NCBI GenBank assembly: GCA_041603535.1
Contig: JBFIEE010000001.1
Coordinates: 48,883-112,882, forward strand
Length of the DNA: 64,000 nucleotides
Source: HB2-32-21 sp041603535
GTDB lineage: Bacteria; Pseudomonadota; Gammaproteobacteria; Pseudomonadales; Porticoccaceae
Direction: 5' to 3'
Numbering within the stretch: the stretch's first letter is position 1; each line of letters starts with the position of its first letter. A model generated the notes under the pieces. That model saw only the letters and a program-made list of their open reading frames with translations, did not search any database and was not told the origin of the DNA. This document shows positions 26,877 through 36,173 of this stretch, piece by piece. A program made the translations under genes and the position numbers.

Positions 26877-28715
26877 TTAGGCCGGCGTAATTTCCACTAA
26901 TGTCTCATCGGGATTAACTGCATCGCCCTTGCGCACCAGAACCAGTGTCACGGTACCAGCGATCGGGGACTGAATTTCAGTCTCCATTTTCATGGCTTCG
27001 GTAATCAGTACCGGCTGTCCAGCGGTCACAGTCTCACCCTCTCTGACCAGCACCGCAACGATATTGCCCGGCATGGATGTGGCGACATGACCCGCTGCCG
27101 AGGGCCGTGGACGGCGCCCGGCAATGGTCTTGGCAATGGCGCCCTCCGTGCCGCCACTCAGCACCAGTTCGTCGAGCGTCTCGACCATGACTTCTTCCGG
27201 TACGCCGTCCAGGTCGAGGTAGAAGCGGCGCTCAAGCTGCCCTTTGTGGCCACTGCCAGTGATTTTCACGTAATAGGTCTCGCCGTGCAGCGTGACGTTG
27301 AATTCAGTGGGAACCCGCCTTTGCTCCTCTTCTGTATCCACGATAGTCGTCGCGAGCGGCGTCAGCACCTCGGGCTCCAGTTTGCCGTCCCGGCGCGCCT
27401 GCAGGAACTGCCGCCCCACCTCTGGAAACATGGCGTAGCTCAGCACGTCTTCCGCACTGCCAGCAAGATCACCAATGTCGCTCTCCAGTTGCTCAAGTTC
27501 GGCCTTGAGTGCATCGGCTGGGCGCCCATCGATGAATTCCGCGTTGCCCACGGCACGCAGCCGAAACTCTGGATCGATCGCCGACGGCGGTTGCCCGTAG
27601 CCTCCCTGGAGATAGCGTTTGACTTCGTTGGTGACGCTCTGATAACGCTGGCCGGTCAGCACATTGAGCACCGCCTGGGTACCGACAATCTGCGACGTGG
27701 GGGTAACCAGAGGTGGGTAGCCCAGGTCAGCGCGCACCCGCGGGATCTCCGCAAATACGGCGTCCATGTGGTCGAGCGCATTCTGCTCGCGTAACTGGTT
27801 GGCCAGATTGGAGATCATGCCTCCTGGCACCTGACTGATCTGAACACGGGTATCAACACCGGTGTAGCCGCTTTCGAACTGGCGGTATTTCTTACGTACC
27901 TCGCGGAAATAGGCAGCGATATCCTGGAGTCGCTCAAGGTCAAGCTCGGTGGCGTAAGCGGTATCGCGCAGCGCCACCACCATGCTCTCGGTGGGCGGGT
28001 GACTGGTGCCGCCAGCAAAACTGGAGATGGCGCTATCGATGTGCCGACAACCCGCTTCAATAGCCTTGAGCTGGCACATCTCTGCAAGCCCCGAAGTCGC
28101 GTGAGAATGCAGATGCACCGGCAATGCCACCGCGTCCAGCAAACCCTTGACAAGCGCTTCGGTGGCGGTGGGCGTGAGCAGACCGGCCATATCCTTGATG
28201 GCGATGCTGTCGCAACCCATGGCCGCCAGCTCCCGCCCCAGGGCGACGAAGGCAGCCGTGTTGTGCACCGGACTGGTGGTGTAGCAGATGGTGCCCTGGG
28301 CGTGTTTGCCCGCTTCCCTGGTGGCTTCGATCGCGGTGCGTAGATTGCGCAAATCATTCAGCGCATCAAAAATGCGGAACACATCCATGCCGTTATCAGC
28401 GGCGCGCAGCACGAAGGCCCGCACCACATCGTCGGCGTAGTGACGATAACCGAGCAGATTCTGACCTCGCAGCAACATCTGCAGACGCGTATCAGGCAGC
28501 GCCGTCCGCAGCATCTGCAGTCGTTGCCACGGATCCTCTTTCAGGAAGCGCAGACAGGTATCAAACGTGGCGCCACCCCAGACTTCCAGCGACCAGAAGC
28601 CGATGGCATTCAGCTGGGCGCAGACGGGTAGCATATCCTCCGTACGCATCCGCGTCGCAATCAGTGACTGATGGCCGTCGCGTAGCACAGTATCGGTAAT
28701 ATAAACCTTGCTCAT
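26877..28715 (-). CDS. pycB: Pyruvate carboxylase subunit B (OadA-like carboxyltransferase with biotin carrier)
   Basis: 612 residues: a carboxyltransferase TIM barrel (~1-300, starting VYITDTVLRDGHQSL, with the metal-binding HLHSHATSG), a conserved PYC_OADA domain (~310-470) and a C-terminal biotinyl domain with the attachment lysine in EAMKMETE. The protein alone looks like oxaloacetate decarboxylase alpha. The neighbouring biotin carboxylase, with no membrane beta/gamma decarboxylase subunits, indicates a two-subunit ATP-dependent pyruvate carboxylase that replenishes oxaloacetate, as in Pseudomonas. AGGAAAG precedes ATG 28715. It follows pycA by 15 bp. Confidence 0.92.
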   Translation of the reverse strand: MSKVYITDTVLRDGHQSLIATRMRTEDMLPVCAQLNAIGFWSLEVWGGATFDTCLRFLKEDPWQRLQMLRTALPDTRLQMLLRGQNLLGYRHYADDVVRAFVLRAADNGMDVFRIFDALNDLRNLRTAIEATREAGKHAQGTICYTTSPVHNTAAFVALGRELAAMGCDSIAIKDMAGLLTPTATEALVKGLLDAVALPVHLHSHATSGLAEMCQLKAIEAGCRHIDSAISSFAGGTSHPPTESMVVALRDTAYATELDLERLQDIAAYFREVRKKYRQFESGYTGVDTRVQISQVPGGMISNLANQLREQNALDHMDAVFAEIPRVRADLGYPPLVTPTSQIVGTQAVLNVLTGQRYQSVTNEVKRYLQGGYGQPPSAIDPEFRLRAVGNAEFIDGRPADALKAELEQLESDIGDLAGSAEDVLSYAMFPEVGRQFLQARRDGKLEPEVLTPLATTIVDTEEEQRRVPTEFNVTLHGETYYVKITGSGHKGQLERRFYLDLDGVPEEVMVETLDELVLSGGTEGAIAKTIAGRRPRPSAAGHVATSMPGNIVAVLVREGETVTAGQPVLITEAMKMETEIQSPIAGTVTLVLVRKGDAVNPDETLVEITPA

Positions 28716-28730
28716 AAGCTTTCCTAAGAA

Positions 28731-30149
28731 TCAATTACCGGTGTGGGCGGCGATAGCGACCGCGAGCACCGTGGCGATATCCTCCGGGCGACGTTTGTTG
28801 GAGTAATTAACCAGCTGCGGGTTGGCATCGACAAAGCCCGTATTAAAGACGCCACTACGAAACGCCGGCGCGCCAAGAATCTCCTGGTAATACGGAATAG
28901 TCGTACGGATACCAAAGACCGCCATGTCGTTCAGCGCCCTCCGCGAACGGGCAATAGCGTCCTCCCAGGTCAACGCCCAGACAATGACTTTGGCCAACAT
29001 AGAATCGTAATAGGGTGGCACTGTGTAGCCGGTGTATATGGCCGAATCGGTGCGTACGCCAGGCCCGCCCGGCGCGTAGTAGCGGGTGATACGACCAAAG
29101 CTGGGCAAAAACCCGTTCTTGGGATCCTCAGCATTGATGCGAAACTGCAGTGCAAAACCCCGCATGGTGATCTGATCCTGCGCGTAACGTAGGGGCAAAC
29201 CGGCGGCGATGCGGATTTGCTCCTCGACAATATCGACGCCGGTGATACTTTCGGTAATGGTGTGTTCCACCTGAATCCGGGTATTCATCTCCATGAAGTA
29301 AAACTCGCCTGCGGCGTCAAACAGAAACTCCACAGTGCCGGCATTTTCATAATTAACCGCTCGGGCCGCGCGCACTGCGAGATCGACAACATAGGCCCGC
29401 TGGGTAGCGTCCAGTTGTGGCGAGGGCGCGATTTCAATCAGCTTCTGATTACGGCGCTGGATTGAGCAATCCCGCTCAAACAGGTGAACAACATTGCCGT
29501 GACGGTCGGCAAGAATCTGTACCTCGATATGACGCGGGTCGATGATGCACTTCTCAAGAAATACTTCGGCGCTGCCAAAAGCTTTGGTGGCTTCGGAGAT
29601 CACCCGATCATAGCTGCGGCTCAAATCTTCCGGACTATCGCAGCGCCGGATGCCGCGGCCGCCACCACCAGACGTCGCCTTGAGCATCACCGGATAACCT
29701 AGCGACGCCGCCACCGAAAGTGCGTGGTCGAGATTTTCCAGATTACCGGCACTGCCTGGCGTCACCGGTATGCCCGCCTGCTGCATGGCAAGCCGAGCTT
29801 CGGTCTTATCACCCATACGGCGAATAACGTCGGCGCCAGGGCCGATGAAGGACAACCCCCGGGCTACGCACGCGGCGGCAAAATCGCCATTCTCCGAGAG
29901 AAAACCATACCCGGGATGAATCGCGTCACATCCGGTTTCAGCCGCCAGATTTACAATGCGGTGAATGTTGAGGTAACCCCCAACCGGATCTGCCCCAATG
30001 GAATGTGCCTCATCCGCTTTCTTGACGTGCAGGGCATGGCGATCGGCGTCGGCGTAAATCGCCACGGAGCGGATGCCCATCTCAGCGCACGCGCGAACGA
30101 TACGAACGGCAATCTCACCACGATTGGCAATCAGAATCTTACGTAACAT
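28731..30149 (-). CDS. pycA: Biotin carboxylase subunit of pyruvate carboxylase (AccC-like)
   Basis: 472-residue ATP-grasp biotin carboxylase. It opens with MLRKILIANRGEIAVRI; the glycine-rich ATP loop is KATSGGGGRGIR, and the catalytic region is EMNTRIQVEHTITE with the usual EHxVTE-type block. It carboxylates the biotin on PycB. It is 15 bp upstream of pycB in the same direction and not next to accB, which favours pyruvate carboxylase over acetyl-CoA carboxylase. A 178-bp spacer without features precedes the gene downstream on the minus strand. Confidence 0.92.
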   Translation of the reverse strand: MLRKILIANRGEIAVRIVRACAEMGIRSVAIYADADRHALHVKKADEAHSIGADPVGGYLNIHRIVNLAAETGCDAIHPGYGFLSENGDFAAACVARGLSFIGPGADVIRRMGDKTEARLAMQQAGIPVTPGSAGNLENLDHALSVAASLGYPVMLKATSGGGGRGIRRCDSPEDLSRSYDRVISEATKAFGSAEVFLEKCIIDPRHIEVQILADRHGNVVHLFERDCSIQRRNQKLIEIAPSPQLDATQRAYVVDLAVRAARAVNYENAGTVEFLFDAAGEFYFMEMNTRIQVEHTITESITGVDIVEEQIRIAAGLPLRYAQDQITMRGFALQFRINAEDPKNGFLPSFGRITRYYAPGGPGVRTDSAIYTGYTVPPYYDSMLAKVIVWALTWEDAIARSRRALNDMAVFGIRTTIPYYQEILGAPAFRSGVFNTGFVDANPQLVNYSNKRRPEDIATVLAVAIAAHTGN

Positions 30150-30327
30150 GATGTGCTTCTCTTCGCGCTGCCGCAGCGTAAGGCATAAATACCCTTAAAG
30201 GGCGGCGAGCATAAACGCCTTTTTCCTCAGTGGTCAATGGGTATTATCAGGCCCCTTAAAGCATATTTTTCGAGTGCCACGCAGCCATCAAATATTGTTG
30301 GCCGGCTGTTTCAACCGTTAAAATCTG

Positions 30328-30774
30328 CTACCTGGCCAATTCGGCTTCCAGCGCCTTTAAACGCTGTCGATTGGCCCGCTCTTTCTTATAACGGTCATCG
30401 ATATCCCGCGCATGCGCCACGGAACCCATTGATTTTCCAGCGTCATCCAAAATAATCGCAAAACTCAGCTCAACGTAAAACTCGGTGCCATCGGCACGCA
30501 ACGCCCGGGTCGGCAAGGCCTGGTCAACATATTTAGTGACCGAATCAGCAACGGCTCGATTAAACCCGCGCCAGTGGGCTTCTCGAAACGACGCCGGAAT
30601 AATGATGTCAAGATTGGCACCAATAGCGCGCTCGGCAACAAAACCAAACATCCGTTCTGCGGCTGTATTCCAGACACGAATGACGCCAGCAAGGTCAGCA
30701 AAAATAATCGCGTCGGGCGATTGATTCACCAAACAGTCAAAGATGTTAGTTTCACCGGCTAAACATTTATTCAT
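30328..30774 (-). CDS. Single PAS-domain protein
   Basis: 148 residues: a PAS domain (~10-125, opening LVNQSPDAIIFADLAGVIRVWNTAAERMFGF) and a short charged coiled-coil-like tail (RYKKERANRQRLKALEAEL). There is no kinase, GGDEF or effector domain. The start ATG 30774 has a strong GAGAGGAGT ribosome-binding site; 35 codons upstream are open but lack one. The PAS resembles those binding haem or small ligands, but the ligand is not readable. It may act by protein contact on a partner elsewhere. Confidence 0.85.
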   Translation of the reverse strand: MNKCLAGETNIFDCLVNQSPDAIIFADLAGVIRVWNTAAERMFGFVAERAIGANLDIIIPASFREAHWRGFNRAVADSVTKYVDQALPTRALRADGTEFYVELSFAIILDDAGKSMGSVAHARDIDDRYKKERANRQRLKALEAELAR

Positions 30775-30875
30775 ACTCCTCTCCCCCTTTTCTCCCCGTA
30801 CCTCGAGCAATAAAGCCACCATAATGGAGAAAGCTCGTGGTAAGTCGGCGTGAATATTTGACCAAAAATCCGCCG

Positions 30876-31745
30876 TCAAACCAATATTAGCCCATACCCC
30901 TCCCGGTAGTTTTTTACGCGAAAATCGTACCCAGAATCTCGCAGCTTTTGATTACTGCACCGTTTATTTGCCGAGGTCTGGAGTAACTCTACTTGCCTGG
31001 CCGGCGGTAGAGGACACTGTAGTTTTTCAGCCAGCCAACGGCTTACGTCACCGGACGTTGCCGGCTCACTGTCCGTCGCCAGATAAATATTGTCCAGCCG
31101 TTGTCCACCCAAACGCCGCGCCAGCAACCACGCCAACACGCCGATACAGTCGTCCCGATGGATGCGGTTGGTGTAATAAGGGGGTTCGTATTGTACGGGC
31201 ACACCGGCCCGCACCCGCCTCAGGAGACCTTCCCGGCCCGGCCCGTAAATACCGCTAAAGCGCACGATGGTATTGTTCGCCTGCTCATCATGTCTGCCAG
31301 GATGGCCACGCCCCAGCACGTTTTGCTCCGCCTGAAGAAGAATTTTCGCGGTTCCGCTTTCTGGAGCGGTTGCCGAGTCTTCATTAACCCACTCCCCATC
31401 GTGCTGACCGTAGACACTGGTGGACGAGACAAATATCCAGTGCGCTGCTGATTCGCCCTGCGCAAAGTGCGCCAGCAAGTTATTTACGCCTTGCAGAAAA
31501 ATACGGTGGTAGCTTTGCTCATCTCGCCCGTCGGGAGAAAGAATCACGAAAACCTGATCAACATTGGTCGGCAAATCACGTAAATCAGCGGCGGCGGTAA
31601 TATCCGCCAGCACAAGCTTAAGCCCAGGCAGCTTCTGGCTCAGCGGTTTCCGTTTGACTCCGGTTACCTGATGGCCCCCGGCAATCAGCACTCGCGCCAG
31701 GCCGAGGCCAATGTCACCGCAACCGACGATTAACACCCTGGCCAT
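30876..31745 (-). CDS. NAD(P)-binding SDR family protein (YeeZ-like)
   Basis: 289-residue extended short-chain dehydrogenase/epimerase-like protein. The nucleotide-binding loop reads VLIVGCGDIGLGLARVL at the N-terminus; other markers are VFVSSTSVYG-type WIFVSSTSVYGQHDG and VRFSGIYGPGREGLLRR. This matches the YeeZ-type epimerases rather than UDP-sugar epimerases, and no sugar genes are nearby. Start ATG 31745 (MARVLIVGCG) chosen because 17 further codons upstream are not domain-like. Substrate unknown. Confidence 0.85.
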   Translation of the reverse strand: MARVLIVGCGDIGLGLARVLIAGGHQVTGVKRKPLSQKLPGLKLVLADITAAADLRDLPTNVDQVFVILSPDGRDEQSYHRIFLQGVNNLLAHFAQGESAAHWIFVSSTSVYGQHDGEWVNEDSATAPESGTAKILLQAEQNVLGRGHPGRHDEQANNTIVRFSGIYGPGREGLLRRVRAGVPVQYEPPYYTNRIHRDDCIGVLAWLLARRLGGQRLDNIYLATDSEPATSGDVSRWLAEKLQCPLPPARQVELLQTSANKRCSNQKLRDSGYDFRVKNYREGYGLILV

Positions 31746-31841
31746 AGCAATCCCGGGCAATTTCGCTGATCGCAGTGTGCACTGCCCGACCGGCAAGCTG
31801 ACGGACTTTCGTGCTGCCGAATAACCGGGTTCATACAGGCC

Positions 31842-32462
31842 TTAGAGTCCGGCATTCTGAAGTTTTGCCAGCTGACGGTCGTGGGTTTTGCCGAGTAATA
31901 CCTGCGCGGCAATCGCGCCAATCAGCGCCAGCATCATGTCCCACTGAGCATCCCAGATATCCCCCTGCACACCGAGAAAATCGATAGAACCGTCGCCAGC
32001 AAACACTGCCGTCCACCATTCCAGCAATTCGTAAAACGCACTAAAAGCCAGGCAAAAACACACTACCAGGAAAAATAACCAGGCACCCCGTTGCAGCACG
32101 TGCTTTCGCAAAAAAACTTCGCGCGCTACCAGTGCAGGCACAAAACCCTGCACGATATGGCCCAGGCGATCATAGGGATTCCGCGAAAAATCCAGCAAAT
32201 CCTGAATCCAGAAACCAAATGGCACACGCGCATAGGTGTAGTGGCCACCGACCAGCAGCAGAACAGCGTGAAAAAATAAAAGGTAGTAAACCAACCGGGT
32301 TAACGGAAACCGTGCGTGCGTTGGCACCAGGACCATCAAACCAATAAACACCGGCAATGATTCCATCCACCAGGTCGGTCGATCAAAGGGTTCGATCCAC
32401 GACCAGACCGTCACGCCGATCAAAACCGCGAGCAAGGTGAGCAGTTCCCGATTGGTCGCCAT
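31842..32462 (-). CDS. YjdF-like (DUF2238) integral membrane protein
   Basis: 206 residues with about six hydrophobic helices. DUF2238 markers are HYTYARVPFGFW, the NPYDRLGHIVQGFVPAL motif and FSAFYELLEWW. Its physiological function is unknown. It is 5 bp downstream of mpl on the same strand, so probably co-transcribed. Confidence 0.9.
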   Translation of the reverse strand: MATNRELLTLLAVLIGVTVWSWIEPFDRPTWWMESLPVFIGLMVLVPTHARFPLTRLVYYLLFFHAVLLLVGGHYTYARVPFGFWIQDLLDFSRNPYDRLGHIVQGFVPALVAREVFLRKHVLQRGAWLFFLVVCFCLAFSAFYELLEWWTAVFAGDGSIDFLGVQGDIWDAQWDMMLALIGAIAAQVLLGKTHDRQLAKLQNAGL

Positions 32463-32467
32463 TGGGC

Positions 32468-33931
32468 TTAACCTTTCTTTGATGATTTTGCTGTCGGTTT
32501 TGAAGAGGCTTGCTTGACTTCTGTTACAGCCGTCGGCTGCACAGCCATCAACGCACTTAGTAACTGTTGGTGGAAACCATCAAATCCGCCATTACTCATG
32601 ATGACAACATGACAGCCGCGCCTACTGCCAGTGCGTGCGGCGTCTCTGACCAACCTGACAAGCCGCTCAATACTGTCAACGACCTGCGCCTTACGTTGTT
32701 TACCCGTCTCAGGTTTGTCGCCATTTTGACTACCGAGAATGTCGGCCAACGGCCAGCTTAAGCCGGGTGCCTGAAACCAGAAAACCTCGTCCGCAGCATC
32801 GGTAGCCGCTGCCAGCGTATTGTTGTGGACACCCATTTTCATGGTATTAGAACGCGGCTCAATGACTGCTATGATTTTTTGCTCACCGACTTTTCCCCGC
32901 AAACCCTGCAAGGTAGTAGCAATGGCTGTGGGATGGTGAGCAAAATCGTCATACACATAAACGCTGCCCACCGTGCCCAGGCATTCCATGCGCCGCTGCA
33001 CGCCGGCGAACTCACTCAAGGCCTGACAGGCAAGTTTGGGGGCCACACCCGCGTGTCGCGCAGCCGCCACCGCAACCAGGGCGTTCGCCACGTTATGCGC
33101 GCCGGTCTGCCCCCAGCAAACGTCACCGGTCTTCCTGTGGTTATACAGAATCTCAAAGGCACCACCATCGGCACTGACCAGGTTGGCAGACCACTGACCA
33201 CCCGTCCCCGTGGTTTCGACAGGCGTCCAGCATCCGCGCTCAAGTACGGCCTGTAAATTGTGATCAGCGTGCGGATAAATAATCAGCCCCTGTTCTGGAA
33301 CCGTACGCACCAGATGATGAAACTGGGTTTGAATGGCCGCCAGGTCAGCAAAAATGTCGGCATGATCAAACTCCAGATTATTCATCACCAGGGTACGTGG
33401 CCGATAGTGAACAAACTTGGAGCGTTTGTCGAAAAAGGCGGTATCGTATTCATCTGCTTCGACGACAAAAAAAGGGGTTTCGCCGATGCGGGCGGACACA
33501 CCAAAGTTTTGCGGTACGCCGCCGATTAAAAATCCCGGCGCCATCCCCGCATAATCGAGTATCCAGGCCAGCATGGTAGCGGTCGTCGTTTTACCGTGCG
33601 TGCCCGCCACGGCCAGCACCCACTTGTCGCCGAGGAATTGTTCACCCAGCCACTGCGGACCCGAGGTATAACGCAGATTGTTGTTGAGCGTATATTCCAC
33701 ACAGGGGTTGCCCCGGGACAGGGCATTACCCACCACCACCAGGTCAGGCGCCGGACTGAGCTGAGCCGGGTCGTAACCCTCGATCAACGCAATGCCAGCC
33801 TGCGCAAGCTGTGTACTCATGGGCGGATAAACGTTGGCGTCACAGCCGGATACCCGATGTCCGCTGGCTCTGGCCAATTGCGCCAGGCTGCCCATGAAGG
33901 TGCCACAAATCCCCAGAATATGAATATGCAT
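32468..33931 (-). CDS. mpl: UDP-N-acetylmuramate:L-alanyl-gamma-D-glutamyl-meso-diaminopimelate ligase
   Basis: Peptidoglycan-recycling Mur ligase that attaches recovered tripeptide to UDP-MurNAc. It has 487 residues and starts MHIHILGICGTFMGSLAQLA. Mur-ligase ATP loop: AGTHGKTTTATMLAWIL; central-domain block VEADEYDTAFFDKRSKFVHYRP; C-terminal domain with YDDFAHHPTAI and EPRSNTMKMG, the Mpl-specific motif. The last ~20 residues are a Lys/Ser-rich tail. It overlaps no other gene and is divergent from the phosphofructokinase. Confidence 0.96.
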   Translation of the reverse strand: MHIHILGICGTFMGSLAQLARASGHRVSGCDANVYPPMSTQLAQAGIALIEGYDPAQLSPAPDLVVVGNALSRGNPCVEYTLNNNLRYTSGPQWLGEQFLGDKWVLAVAGTHGKTTTATMLAWILDYAGMAPGFLIGGVPQNFGVSARIGETPFFVVEADEYDTAFFDKRSKFVHYRPRTLVMNNLEFDHADIFADLAAIQTQFHHLVRTVPEQGLIIYPHADHNLQAVLERGCWTPVETTGTGGQWSANLVSADGGAFEILYNHRKTGDVCWGQTGAHNVANALVAVAAARHAGVAPKLACQALSEFAGVQRRMECLGTVGSVYVYDDFAHHPTAIATTLQGLRGKVGEQKIIAVIEPRSNTMKMGVHNNTLAAATDAADEVFWFQAPGLSWPLADILGSQNGDKPETGKQRKAQVVDSIERLVRLVRDAARTGSRRGCHVVIMSNGGFDGFHQQLLSALMAVQPTAVTEVKQASSKPTAKSSKKG

Positions 33932-34259
33932 TTATCTATGTTCCCTAATCTTTCGCTTTCTATGATCATTGCGTACGCGAGCCAGGCCGCTATCCTGAGA
34001 TCGCGCAAATTTAGTAGCAGCTGGCCGCCCAGGCACTGTCCCTGTAGGCACTACCCGGGTTAGTTACCACTATCACAACTCCTACCCTTACAACTAGCTC
34101 TCTCACGATAAGCACCCTCACGATAACCAATACCAGGTTATCGGCCGCTGGATTATCCCATTGGCGCTTTGCACCTGTCATGCATTTAACCAGTGTTTGC
34201 CGTATCATGCCCGCCCATGTCCGGGCAACTAAAACGACTGAAGTAACAGCGGGGATTTT
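33932..34259. other. 328-bp divergent spacer between mpl and the phosphofructokinase
   Basis: No gene or RNA recognised. It carries a run of short imperfect direct repeats; the clearest is CTCACGATAA at 34102-34111 and again at 34117-34126. A minus-strand open frame here (34208-34011) is Val-rich from these repeats and is not credible. Promoters for both flanking genes must lie here, but no convincing -10/-35 pair stood out. Confidence 0.5.
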
Positions 34260-35528
34260 ATGGCCAAAAGGAATGCGTTTTACGCCCAGTCAGGGGGTGT
34301 CACTGCCGTTATCAATGCCAGCGCCTGCGGCGTCATCGAGACCGCTCGCAGCCCCGCTGGACGCCAACAGATCGGTAAGGTCTACGCCGGAAAAAACGGT
34401 ATTATCGGCGCTCTGCGCGAGGAGCTGATCGACACCAGTAAAGAATCGGCCAGCACCATCGCCGCGCTAAAACACACACCGTCGGGCGCGTTCGGCTCAT
34501 GCCGCCACAAACTCAAAAACTTTACCGACAACCCCGCCGAATACGAACGACTTATCGCCATTTTCAGGGCACACAATATCGGTTATTTTTTCTACAATGG
34601 CGGCGGCGATTCCGCCGATACCTGTCTGAAAGTTTCGCAGCTATCTGAAAAACTGGGTTACCCCATTCAGGCCATTCATATTCCCAAAACTGTCGACAAC
34701 GATTTACCCCTGACTGATAACTGCCCTGGTTTCGGCTCGGTGGCAAAGTACGTAGCAGTGTCGACTCTGGAAGCAAGTCTTGACGTCGCCTCCATGTGCG
34801 CAACCTCAACCAAAGTATTTATTCTTGAGGTGATGGGTCGTCACGCCGGCTGGATAGCCGCTGCTGGTGGATTGGCAGCGGCACAGGACGGCGAACCACC
34901 GCACATTATTCTGTTCCCGGAAATCGCATTTGATAAGAATAAATTTCTCAGGAAAGTGGCACGCACGGTAAAAACCAACGGCTATTGCGTGATTGTGGCC
35001 TCGGAGGGAGCGCAATATAAAGATGGCACGTTTATCGCTGATGCTGGCACCACGGACGCCTTCGGCCACCGGCAGCTCGGTGGCGTTGCACCAACCCTGG
35101 CCGCCATGATCAAAAGCGAACTCGGCCTCAAATACCACTGGGCACTGGCCGATTACCTGCAACGTTCCGCGCGGCATATCGCTTCCGCCACCGATGTCGA
35201 GCAGGCCTACGCTGTGGGCAGGGCCGCGGTTGAGTTCGCACTGGCTGGGAAAAGTGCGGTGATGGTCACTATAGAGCGCGCAAAGACAAAAAAATATGGC
35301 TGGCGACTGGGCGAAACACCTCTGACCGAGGTCGCAAATGTCGAAAAGCTGATGCCACGTAATTTTATCAGCCGCGACGGCTTTGGCATTACCGAACTGG
35401 CGCGGGAGTACCTCACACCGCTGATCCAGGGCGAGGACTACCCCCCTTACAGAAACGGCATTCCTCAGTACGCGCGCCTGAAAAACACGCTGGTAGAACG
35501 CAAGTTAAAAAAGCAGTTTAAGATTTAG
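34260..35528 (+). CDS. 6-phosphofructokinase, pyrophosphate-dependent type
   Basis: 422-residue PFK-family enzyme interconverting fructose 6-phosphate and fructose 1,6-bisphosphate. The phosphoryl-donor loop reads YNGGGDSADTCLKV, with Asp where ATP-PFKs have GGDGS, and the catalytic loop reads PKTVDNDLP with the Lys typical of PPi-dependent enzymes. MGRHAGWIAAAGGLA is the sugar-phosphate site. By these residues it should use PPi, making the step reversible. A GGGGA precedes ATG 34260. It is monocistronic. Confidence 0.88.
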   Translation: MAKRNAFYAQSGGVTAVINASACGVIETARSPAGRQQIGKVYAGKNGIIGALREELIDTSKESASTIAALKHTPSGAFGSCRHKLKNFTDNPAEYERLIAIFRAHNIGYFFYNGGGDSADTCLKVSQLSEKLGYPIQAIHIPKTVDNDLPLTDNCPGFGSVAKYVAVSTLEASLDVASMCATSTKVFILEVMGRHAGWIAAAGGLAAAQDGEPPHIILFPEIAFDKNKFLRKVARTVKTNGYCVIVASEGAQYKDGTFIADAGTTDAFGHRQLGGVAPTLAAMIKSELGLKYHWALADYLQRSARHIASATDVEQAYAVGRAAVEFALAGKSAVMVTIERAKTKKYGWRLGETPLTEVANVEKLMPRNFISRDGFGITELAREYLTPLIQGEDYPPYRNGIPQYARLKNTLVERKLKKQFKI

Positions 35529-35667
35529 ACTTCGATGTTTAGTTCTGAAGTTTGAAGGCTTAAGCTTTAACAGCTCGAGATTAGTCGTCTTAACGTACTG
35601 TACTCACCGGCGCCTGGCTATTCATAGCGCGGGTTTCTCGATAGTCAATAACTGACACCAGAGACAG

Positions 35668-36123
35668 CTACACGTCCAGCAAAAAAGTCACCGGGCCGTC
35701 ATTGCACAGCGACACCTGCATATCCGCACCAAATATTCCTGCCGCCACCCGCCTGTGGCGGGCAGTTATATCCGCGACAAACGCCAGATAGATTCGTTCG
35801 GCATCTTCAGGCGTGGCCGCTGATGAAAACCCTGGCCGCAAGCCCTTGCGGGTATCCGCCACCAGGGTGAACTGGGGCACCACCAGCACCCCTCCATTGA
35901 TGTCCTTTACACTCAGGTTCATGCGTCCACTTCGTTCAGATGGTGAACTGCCCTCGGGAAAAATTCGGTAGTTCAATACCTTGTCGACCAACTTGTCCGA
36001 TTGCTGGGCGGTATCGCCGGCCGCAACGCCCAGCAGCAACAAAATACCCCGGTCAATTGCGCCGACCGACTCACCACCGACTGCGACTGACGCATGACTG
36101 ACCCGCTGAATTAGCCCGCGCAT
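35668..36123 (-). CDS. dtd: D-aminoacyl-tRNA deacylase Dtd
   Basis: Homodimeric proofreading enzyme that hydrolyses D-aminoacyl-tRNA (and glycyl-tRNA-Ala). The protein has 151 residues. It starts MRGLIQRVSHASVAV and carries the active-site motifs VPQFTLVADTRKGLRPGF (usual SQFTL reads PQFTL) and the C-terminal cross-subunit GPVTFLLDV. It lies 50 bp downstream of the prolyl iminopeptidase gene on the same strand. Confidence 0.95.
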   Translation of the reverse strand: MRGLIQRVSHASVAVGGESVGAIDRGILLLLGVAAGDTAQQSDKLVDKVLNYRIFPEGSSPSERSGRMNLSVKDINGGVLVVPQFTLVADTRKGLRPGFSSAATPEDAERIYLAFVADITARHRRVAAGIFGADMQVSLCNDGPVTFLLDV

Positions 36124-36173
36124 GAACTATCCGCGTCGCTCAGCAACCGATAACAGCACATACTGATAGCACT

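Noticed and set aside
26877..30149. Sodium-pumping oxaloacetate decarboxylase
   Set aside because: The alpha-like subunit is paired with a biotin carboxylase and there are no membrane beta/gamma genes; pyruvate carboxylase fits better.
34011..34208. 65-residue Val-rich minus-strand protein in the mpl/PFK spacer
   Set aside because: Its composition comes from short direct repeats; no start signal and no family resemblance.
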